Source: Baaleninema simplex PCC 7105 | GTDB taxonomy: Bacteria; Cyanobacteriota; Cyanobacteriia; Cyanobacteriales; Geitlerinemataceae | Assembly (NCBI RefSeq): GCF_000332355.1 | Contig: NZ_KB235958.1 | Location: 566,093 to 630,092 of the forward strand | DNA: 64,000 bases | Direction: 5' to 3' | Shown here: piece by piece, positions 1 through 8,205 of the stretch | Position numbering within the stretch: position 1 is the stretch's first letter | Layout of the letters: each line of letters starts with the position of its first letter | Notes under the pieces: generated by a model | What the model saw: only the letters and a program-made list of their open reading frames with translations | The model's database searches: none | What the model was told of the DNA's origin: nothing | Made by a program: the position numbers and the translations under genes

Positions 1-484
1 AATAGCCATCGGCTCTGCGAACCAGTCGAACCCGTTTGATTTGTTCTGTACTGTAAAACGCCAAATCCCAAGTTCCAACCAGTTTTAGTCGTCCTATATT
101 TTTCTTATCCGTAAAGACAATATGCTTGGGGTCGAGTAACTTCCAACCTGAAGTTTTATACTCAACGGAGCGACTGTTTTTCTTGAACTTGGGATATCCT
201 TTTTTGCCAGGAACAGACTTGCGACAGTTCTCGAAAAAACGAGAAATTGCCGACCAAGCGCGTTCGGCTGAGGCTTGACGAGCCGTGCTGTTGAGTTCTC
301 GGGCAAAGCCATACTCTCGAGCCAGGACTCGACAGTATTTGTTGAGGTCGTATTTGTTAACACCTCGGTTATCTATCCAATAGCGCAGTGCCTTGTTGCG
401 AACGAACTGTGCGGTTCGGATCGCTTCGTCAATCGCTGCGTATTGGTGGGGTTTACCTTTGACTTTGAACTCGAGAACAAGCAT
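1..484 (-). CDS. tnpB: TnpB-family RNA-guided nuclease/transposase accessory, N-terminal part (runs off window)
   Basis: Reading the minus strand from the ATG at 484 gives about 161 residues with no stop to the window edge. The N-terminus begins MLVLEFKVKGKPHQYAAIDE, followed by RTAQFVRNKALRYWID, PGKKGYPKFKK and RADGY. This is the usual N-terminal (OrfB/helix-turn-helix plus beta-barrel) region of IS200/IS605- and IS1341-type TnpB proteins. The RuvC catalytic half and zinc finger would lie outside the window, so it cannot be judged intact. No TnpA transposase is seen beside it. The DNA just upstream of its start (541-718) is a repeat whose inverted copy lies at 7467-7620, next to what looks like a deleted relative of the same element. 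Confidence 0.85.
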   Translation of the reverse strand, partial: MLVLEFKVKGKPHQYAAIDEAIRTAQFVRNKALRYWIDNRGVNKYDLNKYCRVLAREYGFARELNSTARQASAERAWSAISRFFENCRKSVPGKKGYPKFKKNSRSVEYKTSGWKLLDPKHIVFTDKKNIGRLKLVGTWDLAFYSTEQIKRVRLVRRADGY

Positions 485-540
485 TGTCGTTTAGCTTGAT
501 TGTCCTGAATACTCTAGCACAAAAAACAGGATTGCCAAAA

Positions 541-718
541 GCCGCCCTAGAAGGCTTGCCCTGCTCGCACTGCTTGCACTGCTTGCACTGAGCTTGTCGA
601 AGTGAGCTTGTCGAAGTGAGCTTGTCGAAGTGAGCCAAGTCGAAGGCTTGCCCTGAGCTAAGTCGAAGGCTTGCCCTGAGCCAAGTCGAAGGGGGCGGGG
701 TTTTAGACCCAAATTTTT
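541..718. repeat. Repeat upstream of TnpB, inverted copy at 7467-7620
   Basis: The stretch is built from short units such as GAGCTTGTCGAAGT (three in tandem) and TTGCACTGC, plus AAGTCGAAGGCTTGCCCTGA units, and ends in a G-run before GGTTTTAGACCC. The reverse complement of nearly the whole block recurs at 7467-7620 with one tandem unit fewer. The rest of the 485-892 spacer holds only simple-sequence DNA. Confidence 0.8.
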
Positions 719-892
719 TGATAACAATCGATCGCCCGAAAAACGAGATGAGGTGGTGCGGAGATAAGGTGTATCTTCTTCCTTGTCCCCTTTGACAGTC
801 AACAGTGAGCAGTGAACCGCGAACAGTGGAGACACTTGACAGGTAATAGTTTCTCCCTTGTCTCCCCTGCTCCCACTCTCCCCTTGTTTCCA

Positions 893-1843
893 TCAAACCC
901 CATCCACTGTACTAATCCCCGTGGGGAAAAACTTCGTCACCCACAAATCTAATTCCTCATCGAGGATTTTCGCTCTCACCGCATCCCGAACCCGACAAGC
1001 TTTTTCTTCAGTATCCGTCAAAGCGAACACCGTCGGTCCAGAACCCGACATCATCGCCCCGAGAACCTCGGGTTCGGCCATCGCCTCGCGCAGCTTCGCC
1101 ACGTCGGGAAATTCGGGAAGAACGATTTTTTCTAAGTCGTTGTACAGCAGTCGACCGATTTTTTCGCGGTCGTGTTTGAAAAGCGCCGAAACCATCGGCC
1201 CGGCGTGGACTTCTCGGTGACGTTCGGCTTGCTCGGCTTTGTCCGTGATGTACTGATGGGAGAACCGTTCGCGGAAGGTTTTGTACGCCCAAGGGGTCGA
1301 AACAGCGAGGTTACGGAATTTACCCAGGACGACGTGGAGTCCCTCCATATTGGGGAGTGGCGAGATTTTTTCGCCCCGACCAGTGGCGAGAGCGGTTCCT
1401 CCGCTGATACAAAAGGGTATGTCCGATCCGAGTTCGGCAGCCAGTTCCTGTAACTCCGGTTGCGTGAGTCCTAACTTCCAGAGTAAGTTGAGACCGACGA
1501 GGACGGCGGCAGCGTTGGCTGACCCTCCGGCCAGTCCGGCAGCGATGGGAATCTGTTTGTCGATATGGATTTCGACACCGCCGAGGTTGGCGAAGGTCTC
1601 TGGAAACCGTTCTGCCATGAGTCGCGCTGCCCGATACGCGAGGTTGCTGCGATCGCTCGGAACGCCGGGATGGGAACAGCGAACGCGAATCGTATCGGTG
1701 GAAATGGAGTGCAGGTCGATGCGATCGACCAAATCCACGCTCTGCATCACCATGGCCAGTTCGTGGAATCCGTCCGGGCGATCGCCGATAATCTCTAAGT
1801 ACAGGTTAATTTTAGCGGGCGCTATCAGGGAGCAACGTTCCAT
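893..1843 (-). CDS. ispE: 4-diphosphocytidyl-2-C-methyl-D-erythritol kinase
   Basis: IspE phosphorylates the 2-hydroxyl of CDP-methylerythritol with ATP, the fourth step of the plastid/bacterial MEP pathway to isoprenoids, here supplying carotenoids, phytol and quinones. The 316-residue product starts with APAKINLYLEI and GDRPDGFHELAMVMQS. It carries the GHMP-kinase glycine-rich ATP loop PIAAGLAGGSANAAAVL near residues 95-112 and the late motif MMSGSGPTVFAL. Length is normal for the family. It is transcribed away from the lipoprotein gene at 1916, with a 72-bp divergent spacer. No ksgA/rsmA, a common cyanobacterial neighbour, is adjacent. I am confident in the assignment. Confidence 0.96.
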   Translation of the reverse strand: MERCSLIAPAKINLYLEIIGDRPDGFHELAMVMQSVDLVDRIDLHSISTDTIRVRCSHPGVPSDRSNLAYRAARLMAERFPETFANLGGVEIHIDKQIPIAAGLAGGSANAAAVLVGLNLLWKLGLTQPELQELAAELGSDIPFCISGGTALATGRGEKISPLPNMEGLHVVLGKFRNLAVSTPWAYKTFRERFSHQYITDKAEQAERHREVHAGPMVSALFKHDREKIGRLLYNDLEKIVLPEFPDVAKLREAMAEPEVLGAMMSGSGPTVFALTDTEEKACRVRDAVRAKILDEELDLWVTKFFPTGISTVDGV

Positions 1844-1915
1844 AAGGTCAGTTCAACGCGAGAATACATAACAAGTAGCATCGATCGAGCTATCGTAGAA
1901 GAAGGTTTTTGGAAT

Positions 1916-2938
1916 ATGGCTATGCGTCAACGCTCATTTGCGGCATTCGGCCTGACTCTGGCTGTCGTTCTCGGCGGTTGCGGGTCGCCGCCGGAAGAAC
2001 AAGCGACCCCAGAAGCAACTGAAACGCCTACGGCAGAGGAAGTCCCCGTAGACGGCGAAACGACTGCTGAAGGGGAAACACCCGAGGCTCAACCCTTCGA
2101 GACGCCTGTGGTGGAAGAACAACAGCCTATGGCCGCCGCACCGAGCGGTTTGACCACGTCTACCAATCCCCAGGAACGCGCCAGACAAGTCCAACGGGCG
2201 ATCGAACAGCAAAGACAACAAGCTGAAGATCCCTTTGGCGTGTTACCCATCGAACCCGTCCGCACGGAAGAGGAACTGGAAGAGGTGGCAACGGGCGCTC
2301 CCGCTCCCAGAGATGGAGAAACTGCCGATGAGGAAGCTGCCGATGGGGAAACCGTCGCCGTCGGCCCCCCCCTCCCGCCCCTCGCCCCGCAAACCCTCGC
2401 CCCATTACCCGATATTAATTCCCAGGCTTTCCGCCTGCCTCGGTTAGAACCCCCAGGCGCTCAAATTCGAGAAGAAGGGGACGGGACGACAGCAGCTGAT
2501 GGCACCGGAATTCCCGGCAACCTGCCGCCTGCGGTGACTGACGGAACGGGTGCGACAGATGGTGAAGAAATGCCGTCGCAACCTATGGCTCCGCCACCGC
2601 CCTCGACGGATTTAGCTCAAGCGGTCGAAGTGACGGGAGTTATGCAATTGGGTAACGAAATTCAAATTATCGTCCAAACCCCCGACAGTCCCTTCGGTCG
2701 CTACGTGCGAGTAGGGGATCTTATCGCCAACGGACGAGTTCGAGTCGTGCGTGTCGAACGCTTGCAAGGGGAACCGATCGTGATTTTGGAACAAAACGGC
2801 GTCGAGATCGCCCGAGAAATCGGTCAACCGGGCGTTTCGCCAGTTGAGGAAAGTGAAACAGCAGGACTGGCAACCCATCGCAGCGCTTCGGGAAGCCACA
2901 AGTTCGGCCAGGCGCGATCGCTCGTTTCAAGTCGTTAA
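1916..2938 (+). CDS. Proline/glutamate-rich lipoprotein of unknown function
   Basis: The 340-residue product begins with a lipoprotein signal peptide: a positive start, a hydrophobic stretch, and lipobox LGGC with the cysteine at about residue 22. A second ATG two codons in is an equally good start. Residues 25-230 are low-complexity, rich in Glu, Thr, Pro and Ala, and probably disordered. A compact folded region follows at about 235-305 (VEVTGVMQLGNEIQIIVQTP, RYVRVGDLIANGRVRVVRVE), resembling the small beta-domain of cyanobacterial hypothetical and pilus-assembly-type proteins. A membrane-anchored periplasmic role is inferred. I do not recognise a function. Antisense reading frames through it come from compositional bias. 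Confidence 0.75.
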   Translation: MAMRQRSFAAFGLTLAVVLGGCGSPPEEQATPEATETPTAEEVPVDGETTAEGETPEAQPFETPVVEEQQPMAAAPSGLTTSTNPQERARQVQRAIEQQRQQAEDPFGVLPIEPVRTEEELEEVATGAPAPRDGETADEEAADGETVAVGPPLPPLAPQTLAPLPDINSQAFRLPRLEPPGAQIREEGDGTTAADGTGIPGNLPPAVTDGTGATDGEEMPSQPMAPPPPSTDLAQAVEVTGVMQLGNEIQIIVQTPDSPFGRYVRVGDLIANGRVRVVRVERLQGEPIVILEQNGVEIAREIGQPGVSPVEESETAGLATHRSASGSHKFGQARSLVSSR

Positions 2939-2989
2939 GTTCTAGGTCTCTGTTGCCTAGGTCGTTGGAATGTGAGTTGAGGAGTCGCC

Positions 2990-3799
2990 ATGTTGAAAAT
3001 CTTTCGTGCGGTTGCAGTGGGATTGTCTAGCCTCAGCGCGATCGCCTTTACCTTATCCGCTGAAGCACAAGAGGGCGTTCGCAATCCCCAGTGTCTCCCA
3101 GCTTCGATTCTCGAAACGGGTTCGGGTTACGGACGCTGTAACTACGGCCCCGGCATTAGTTATATCGGAACTTACAGCGACTATCTTCCCAACGGGCGCG
3201 GTATTTATACCTTAAGCGACGGAACTCGCTATGAAGGGGAGTTTGTCGATGGCGCTCTCGAAGGACAAGGACGGTTGATTTTGCCGAGCGACGCTCGTTA
3301 TGAAGGGGTGTTTCGCAATGGAGCGATTCGCCAAGGTACGGCGTTTTATCCCAACGGCGATCGCTATGAGGGACAATTCGGCGTCACGTCTCGCACGGAA
3401 GTCGTCACGGAAAACATCATCGTCGATTTGAACGTGGCCGGAAGACCCATTCTCGAACCGCGCGAGACGACTCGACAGTTCGACCGCAGCCAACCGGACG
3501 GACAAGGAACCTATACGTTCGCCAACGGAAATCGCTTCGTCGGGGAGTTTTTTGCAGGGGAACCCTTCGGACAAGGGACGTTCTATCACTCGACGGGAAC
3601 GGTGTGCGAAGGCTATTTCTACACGCGTAATTTCGACGCTGAAAACGCAACCTGCAACTATCCCGACGGTCGCCGCTACGTGGGAGAGTTGAGGCAGGCG
3701 CGTCCCCACGGAACGGGAACGATGACCTTACAAGACGGCCGCACGATTCCGGGTGCGTTCCGAGCCGGTCAACCCGTCAATTTTAGCGGTTATCAATAA
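2990..3799 (+). CDS. Secreted MORN-repeat protein
   Basis: The 269-residue product has a signal peptide (hydrophobic core LSSLSAIAFTLSAEAQ, likely cut after AEA). It then has a run of MORN repeats of the form YxGxFxxGxxxGxGxL: GTYSDYLPNGRGIYTLSDG, GEFVDGALEGQGRL, EGVFRNGAIRQG, and later VGEFFAGEPFGQGTF and VGELRQARPHGTGTM. Extra cysteines occur in the signal-proximal region and near residue 205. GAGGAG seven bases before the ATG at 2990 supports the start. MORN repeats usually bind lipids or proteins at membranes. This copy is probably periplasmic or cell-surface, but no specific function can be assigned. It follows the lipoprotein gene on the same strand by 51 bp and may share its transcript. 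Confidence 0.85.
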   Translation: MLKIFRAVAVGLSSLSAIAFTLSAEAQEGVRNPQCLPASILETGSGYGRCNYGPGISYIGTYSDYLPNGRGIYTLSDGTRYEGEFVDGALEGQGRLILPSDARYEGVFRNGAIRQGTAFYPNGDRYEGQFGVTSRTEVVTENIIVDLNVAGRPILEPRETTRQFDRSQPDGQGTYTFANGNRFVGEFFAGEPFGQGTFYHSTGTVCEGYFYTRNFDAENATCNYPDGRRYVGELRQARPHGTGTMTLQDGRTIPGAFRAGQPVNFSGYQ

Positions 3800-3822
3800 T
3801 CTTGTATGGCGACAGAATCGTA

Positions 3823-4488
3823 TCAAATCGAAGTGAGTCGATCGCGAACCCAGTCTCGAAACTCCCGCTTCAAACCACTCATCGACTCAGAGGCCAAACG
3901 GGGCAAAAATAGCGCCATTCCTTCTAAAACCGGCATTTCCGGCAGCACCGAGCTTTCGGTATGTTGTCGGTATTGTCCCTCGCACCACTGCCAAATTTCT
4001 ACCGTTCCATCTCGATATCGCCACAACTCCGGTACGCCTAACTGTGCGTAAGCCTCCAGGCGAGTCGGCGAGGTAATATCCACCTCGATCGCCAAATCCG
4101 GTGGCGGATCGACTTGCAAATCGACTCGACGCAATCCCGTCATTCGCGCCGCGTTCTGCACGTAAAAACAATCGTCTGGCTCGATTCCCGCACCGATATC
4201 CTCTCGTTTAAAGGTGGTGGAGCCATAGGGTTCCCAGTCCAAATTCAGCGCGTCGAGCCAAATTTCTACCGCGATCGCGATAAAACGCTTTACCTTCTCA
4301 TGTTCCGGTGATGGCATTCTCAGCTCTAATCTGCCGTTGACGTAAGCCAAGCGCGATCGCGATCGCTCCCCGAACGCACTCGAAATACGCTCGAACTCCG
4401 GCCAGTCGATATCGCGCAGTGTCAGCGTTCGACCGGCTGGAAGTTCGATTTTTCGCAGGTCGATCGGACAAGCAGAAACAGTCAACAT
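3823..4488 (-). CDS. Uma2-family (DUF820) putative endonuclease
   Basis: From the internal ATG at 4488 the product has 221 residues. An upstream in-frame ATG at 4527 would add 13 atypical residues. Family marks are LTLRDIDWPEFERISS near the start, RLELRMPSPEHEKVKRFIA, the acidic GIEPDDCFYVQNA and the core DLAIEVDITSPTRLEAYAQLGVPELW, which corresponds to the degenerate PD-(D/E)xK nuclease fold of Uma2 proteins. These genes are present in many copies in cyanobacteria, often near mobile DNA. Their biological role is largely unknown. It is convergent with the MORN gene, 23 bp apart. Confidence 0.9.
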   Translation of the reverse strand: MLTVSACPIDLRKIELPAGRTLTLRDIDWPEFERISSAFGERSRSRLAYVNGRLELRMPSPEHEKVKRFIAIAVEIWLDALNLDWEPYGSTTFKREDIGAGIEPDDCFYVQNAARMTGLRRVDLQVDPPPDLAIEVDITSPTRLEAYAQLGVPELWRYRDGTVEIWQWCEGQYRQHTESSVLPEMPVLEGMALFLPRLASESMSGLKREFRDWVRDRLTSI

Positions 4489-4562
4489 CAACGTCGATCT
4501 CCCGAGCGGACAAAACGAGTAGAGCAAGCAACGCTCGCCCTACTCACCCATCCTATTGAAAA

Positions 4563-5225
4563 TTAGTGGAATTGGGGATTGTGACGAATCAGACTCATGA
4601 ACTCGTGGCGGGTTTTCGGGTCTTCTGCAAACACGCCGCGCATCGCCGAGGTAGTCGTCCAAGAGCCGGGTTTCTGAACCCCGCGCATCACCATACACAT
4701 ATGAGTTGCTTCGACAACGACCGCCACTCCTTCCGGTTTCAGCACGTCTTGCAGAGCGTTGGCAATTTGTCCCGTCAACCGCTCTTGAACCTGCAAGCGG
4801 CGACCGAACATATCGCAAATTCGCGCGATTTTCGACAGACCGATGACTTTTCCGTTGGGAATATACGCCACGTGAGCGTGTCCGATAATCGGTAGCATGT
4901 GGTGTTCGCAGGTGCTAAACAGGGTGATATCGCGCACCAACACCATCTCGTGAGAGTCCTCGGTGAAAATCGCACCGTTGAGGAGTTCTTCGAGAGACTG
5001 GTTGTAACCCGAGGTCAGAAACTGCCACGCTTTGCTAACTCGTTTGGGAGTATCGCGCAATCCTTCGCGATCGGGATCTTCTCCGAGTTCCGTTAGCAGG
5101 GTACGAATTGCGGTTTGCATCTCGTCGTTGGTGACGGCTTTACGGCCGTTTCCATTCCCGTTGGCGAGAAGCTGCTGTTCGAGTTTGTCTGCACCGATTA
5201 AGTCGGAAGAATTGGGTAAAGTCAT
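4563..5225 (-). CDS. folE: GTP cyclohydrolase I
   Basis: FolE converts GTP to 7,8-dihydroneopterin triphosphate plus formate, the entry reaction for folate, pterin cofactors and queuosine. The 220-residue product contains the zinc and active-site segment [20 protein letters not shown], then [20 protein letters not shown] and the C-terminal [20 protein letters not shown]. Both zinc-ligand cysteines and the catalytic histidines are visible, so this is the zinc-dependent FolE1 type. The 40-residue N-terminal extension is poorly conserved. It is the last of a minus-strand group including a COG0523 GTPase, sufE and a tetrahydropterin synthase homologue, two of which act in pterin metabolism. Confidence 0.97.
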   Translation of the reverse strand: MTLPNSSDLIGADKLEQQLLANGNGNGRKAVTNDEMQTAIRTLLTELGEDPDREGLRDTPKRVSKAWQFLTSGYNQSLEELLNGAIFTEDSHEMVLVRDITLFSTCEHHMLPIIGHAHVAYIPNGKVIGLSKIARICDMFGRRLQVQERLTGQIANALQDVLKPEGVAVVVEATHMCMVMRGVQKPGSWTTTSAMRGVFAEDPKTRHEFMSLIRHNPQFH

Positions 5226-5312
5226 TACGCTGTCGGTCTATCTTTTTACAGTTGCTAGAAAATCAAAGCGGAAATTGGATTCGTTCTCAATTAAGCGGGC
5301 AAAAAAAATCGC

Positions 5313-6290
5313 TCATCGAGCTAAACAGTTCGTTAACTGCTGTTGAATCTGGAGGGCATCGAGATTTCTCCCTATCAAAACGAGCTGGTTTTTGGGTGAA
5401 TTTTTCCACGGCTCGGTCACCATGTTGTAGCGCTCGCCACAGAGTTGAAAAACGTGACAGCGCTGACTTTCTTTAAACCAGAGAATCCCTTTTGCTCGAA
5501 AGACGTTGTGACTGAGTCGGTTAGATAAAAAGGTTTGAAATTTGCTGACTAAAAAGGGGCGATCGCTCTGAAACGAGACTGAGGTAAAGCCATCTGTCAG
5601 AACGTCAGAAGTCCCTGTGCCTGAGTTTTTTAAGATCGGTTTACGAGTTGGGGGTGCTGCCCTATCTAGAATAAACTGTAACGGCACTCGTCCGAAACTC
5701 GCCTTCAAAATTCTAGCACTTTTTTTGAGCGATCGCAGAAAATTTTCGAGAGTTTCAAGTTTTTCGGACGCCACGAGATCGACTTTATTTAATACGAGAA
5801 TATCGCTATAGACAATTTGATTGACCGCGACTTCACTCTGACGTTTGACATCCTCGAAGTTTTCGGCATCTACCATCGTGACGATCGCGTCTAAGCGAGT
5901 GCGATCGCGCAATCTCTGGCCGGAAAAGGTCACGAGAAGCGGACGGGGATCGGCGACGCCAGTGGTTTCGATGACGATCGCTTCCATTGGGGGCGATCGT
6001 TCTAAAACCCGTTCGATCGCGTCTACTAAATCTTCATTAATCGAACAGCAAATACACCCGTTACTCAACTCCACCATGTCCGACGTTTCGGACACCAAAA
6101 GCTGGCGATCGATATCGATCTGACCGAGTTCGTTCGCCAAAACCGCCACCCTCATCTCGGGGCGCGTCTCGAGAAGATAATTGAGAAACGTTGTTTTCCC
6201 GCTTCCGAGAAACCCAGTAACGACCGTGACGGGAATCTTATCCGAGAAACGTTCGGCGCTTGCACTTCCGGTGACAGTCGGGGTTGACAT
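5313..6290 (-). CDS. CobW/COG0523 (ZNG1-type) metal-chaperone GTPase
   Basis: The 325-residue product has Walker A GFLGSGKTT at residues 26-34, the diagnostic metal-binding CxCC motif (GCICC, residues 78-82), and ETTGVADP and VLNKVDLV as the Walker B-like and guanine-specificity motifs. A CobW C-terminal domain starts near residue 220. COG0523 proteins deliver zinc or other metals to client enzymes using GTP. The next gene downstream is zinc-dependent folE, which makes FolE or another zinc enzyme a plausible client; that is inference from position. The start ATG follows the sufE stop by 8 bp, suggesting co-transcription. The exact metal cannot be told from sequence. Confidence 0.93.
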   Translation of the reverse strand: MSTPTVTGSASAERFSDKIPVTVVTGFLGSGKTTFLNYLLETRPEMRVAVLANELGQIDIDRQLLVSETSDMVELSNGCICCSINEDLVDAIERVLERSPPMEAIVIETTGVADPRPLLVTFSGQRLRDRTRLDAIVTMVDAENFEDVKRQSEVAVNQIVYSDILVLNKVDLVASEKLETLENFLRSLKKSARILKASFGRVPLQFILDRAAPPTRKPILKNSGTGTSDVLTDGFTSVSFQSDRPFLVSKFQTFLSNRLSHNVFRAKGILWFKESQRCHVFQLCGERYNMVTEPWKNSPKNQLVLIGRNLDALQIQQQLTNCLAR

Positions 6291-6298
6291 ACCTTGGG

Positions 6299-6757
6299 TT
6301 AGTTCGCCTCTGCGTTCGAGATTTCGCTCGACGCCAACAACAGCGCCTTTTGCTTCATCGTTTTGAAAATGTTGTAAAACCCGTTGGCGCGAGATGGCGT
6401 TAAACTCGTTCGCAATCCGGTTTCCTCAATAAAATCCGGCGCGAGTTTCACCACTTCTTCCGGCGTCAAGCCGTTGGTACCTCGAATCAAAAACGCTAAT
6501 AGTCCTTTCGTCAGTTGCGCGTCTGAATCCCCCTCGAACAGGACTTTTCCCTCGTCGTCCAAGTGTGCGATCACGTAGACTTGCGACACGCAGCCCTGCA
6601 CCTTATTATCGGGAACTTTTTCAGAGTCGGGAAATTCGGGAAGCTTTTTCGCCAGCCACAACAGTTGTTCGTAGCGTCGCTTAGAATCGCTGGCGCGTTT
6701 GAAGCGTTGAACCATCTTATCGAGAGCAGGCGGTAATGCGTTGGCGGGAGTAGTCAT
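6299..6757 (-). CDS. sufE: SufE-family cysteine desulfurase sulfur acceptor
   Basis: SufE takes persulfide sulfur from SufS and passes it to the SufBCD scaffold for Fe-S cluster assembly. The 152-residue product has the standard layout: helical N-terminus (RRYEQLLWLAKKLPEFP), the acceptor cysteine C56 in NKVQGCVSQVYV, LIRGTNGLTPEEVVKLAPDF and SRANGFYNIFKTMK. Length is typical. It precedes the COG0523 gene by 8 bp on the same strand. Confidence 0.95.
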   Translation of the reverse strand: MTTPANALPPALDKMVQRFKRASDSKRRYEQLLWLAKKLPEFPDSEKVPDNKVQGCVSQVYVIAHLDDEGKVLFEGDSDAQLTKGLLAFLIRGTNGLTPEEVVKLAPDFIEETGLRTSLTPSRANGFYNIFKTMKQKALLLASSEISNAEAN

Positions 6758-6934
6758 CGTTACGGATCGAGGACAGTCCTCATAGTAGTATACAGTTTGT
6801 AACTTTTGGTTGCCATTTGGTTAAGAAGCCGCGATCGCGCGATCCCCACTTGCTTTTCAGTCGGTTTTAAGGGAGTGCGATCGGCAAAATCTCTCAAGGA
6901 TCGGTTAGATCGAGCCACCGGCGATCGCTCGAAT

Positions 6935-7408
6935 CTAGACTAAAACTAACTTAGGTTTAGCCGTTGTTGCAGGGGTAGCAGAATTGCTCGAACGCGTTCC
7001 GTAAACCTCACAAGAGTTATTCGGACTTTCGTACAATTTCACCTTCTCTAAGGTAACGCCCAACTGACGTAACGGCTCTTGTAAGATGTCGCGAATGTAA
7101 ATGGCAATATGTTCCGCCGTCGGCACGCGATCGGCAAAATAGGGAATATCCTTATTCAAAAAGCGATGGTCGAGGGGTTCGATAACGATCTCCTGTAACA
7201 CCCCATGTAACGCCCCGAGTTCGACCACCATTCCCGTACGAGGGTCGATCGTACCGCGAACCGTCACGTCTAGGTGATAATCGTGACCGTGACCGTGGGG
7301 ACGCGCGCACTTCCCGTAAATCCCGCAATTCGTATCGTAGTCCAGATCGGGACGGGCGAGACGATGAGCGGCGCTGAAGTGGGTGCTGACAGTCAGACTT
7401 GCTTGCAT
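6935..7408 (-). CDS. 6-pyruvoyl/6-carboxy-tetrahydropterin synthase family protein
   Basis: These enzymes act on dihydroneopterin triphosphate, the FolE product, to give either 6-carboxy-tetrahydropterin (QueD, queuosine pathway) or 6-pyruvoyl-tetrahydropterin. From the ATG at 7408 the product has 157 residues. Zinc ligands are seen in HFSAAHRL and the pair in PHGHGHDYHL. The spacing CARPHGH fits the CxxxHGH signature of QueD, while the GHGHDY context resembles eukaryotic-type PTPS. PLDHRFLNKD, PTAEHIAIYI and the glutamate in VKLYESPNNSCEVYG complete the active site. An upstream in-frame ATG at 7438 adds ten unconserved residues. Cyanobacteria use related enzymes for pteridine glycosides, so queuosine versus pterin use is undecided. 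Confidence 0.88.
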   Translation of the reverse strand: MQASLTVSTHFSAAHRLARPDLDYDTNCGIYGKCARPHGHGHDYHLDVTVRGTIDPRTGMVVELGALHGVLQEIVIEPLDHRFLNKDIPYFADRVPTAEHIAIYIRDILQEPLRQLGVTLEKVKLYESPNNSCEVYGTRSSNSATPATTAKPKLVLV

Positions 7409-7466
7409 GATGAAGTTTTCGCTCGGCTGACGATACAAAACTTTACTTATTATCCCATGTTATCGA

Positions 7467-7620
7467 AAATTTTGGGTCTAAAACCCCGCCCCCTTCGACT
7501 TGGCTCAGGGCAAGCCTTCGACTTAGCTCACTTCGACAAGCTCACTTCGACAAGCTCACTTCGACAAGCTCAGTGCAAGCAGTGCAAGCAGTGCGAGCAG
7601 GGCAAGCCTTCTAGGGCGGC
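7467..7620. repeat. Inverted copy of the 541-718 repeat
   Basis: Reverse complement of the block at 541-718, with CACTTCGACAAGCT units, the GCAAGCAGT units and the terminal CTAGGGCGGC all in matching order. It directly abuts the presumed TnpB-element remnant at 7621-7866. Confidence 0.8.
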
Positions 7621-7866
7621 TTTACAGTACAATGGACGTGAATGGTTAAACTGGCTAACGAAACCCAAGTTAGTAAGTTTGCCTAAAACTCCAATTGAAT
7701 TGGAATTTTGGCGGTGGGACACACCGTTACAGCCTGTGAAGCGAGTGTAAGACTTGAAGGATCTCGATCCGGAGAGCAACTGCGAAAAACTCGAGAGAGA
7801 AGGAAGCAGGAACCCAAATCGCGAGGTTTGGGAATCACCGTCCTTCCAGGGCGGTGAGGATGTCAA
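7621..7866 (+). mobile_element. Internally deleted TnpB (IS605/IS1341-type) element, right end with presumed omegaRNA region
   Basis: No intact gene is present. A short frame ends in RWDTPLQPVKRV, which looks like a TnpB C-terminal tail. It is followed by structured DNA: a hairpin around TCACCGTCCTTCCAGGGCGGTGA, and the terminal motif GAGGATGTCAA (7856-7866). The same 11-mer occurs at 36456-36466 inside the tail of the complete tnpB at 35190. In TnpB elements the 3' end of the gene overlaps the guide RNA scaffold, so this block may be a right end with scaffold. With the repeat at 7467-7620 as its other flank, it reads as a non-autonomous deletion derivative. Confidence 0.5.
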
Positions 7867-7891
7867 CGCTAACTATTGGCAAATGGGGAGA

Positions 7892-8205
7892 TGAGTACAT
7901 TGGCGGTGCGCCTCTTTCAGGGAAGAGTTAAGAGTCTAGAGTGAAGAGTTAAAGAGGAATTCCCACTCTACACTCTGCCCTCTGCACTCTACACTGATAA
8001 ACACGCACCCTTGTATGTGGGCGGTGCGTGACGCGGCAACAGAATTTATCTGACTTCGGCCACAGTACATTGGCGGTGCGTGACAGATCGATCGGTCTCA
8101 CGTTCGACACCCGATTTTTCAAGTCACGCACCCTACCACTACCACTTCTGTTTGTCGCTGTCCTCACTGTTCCCCGTTCCCTGTTCCCCGTTCCCTCTCA
8201 ACTAA
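7892..8205. repeat. Spacer with iterated GGCGGTGCGTGAC units and GTTCCC(C/T) heptads
   Basis: GTACATTGGCGGTGCG occurs at about 7891 and 8066, GGGCGGTGCGTGAC at about 8021, and the reverse complement GTCACGCACC at about 8126, so arms can pair. The run GTTCCCCGTTCCCTGTTCCCC near 8168-8200 is a short tandem repeat also seen at 13607-13655 and 26337-26367. No gene is seen. Confidence 0.6.

Noticed and set aside
541-718. CRISPR-like array of short repeats
   Set aside because: Units are adjacent tandem repeats without unique spacers of even length, and no cas genes are in the window.
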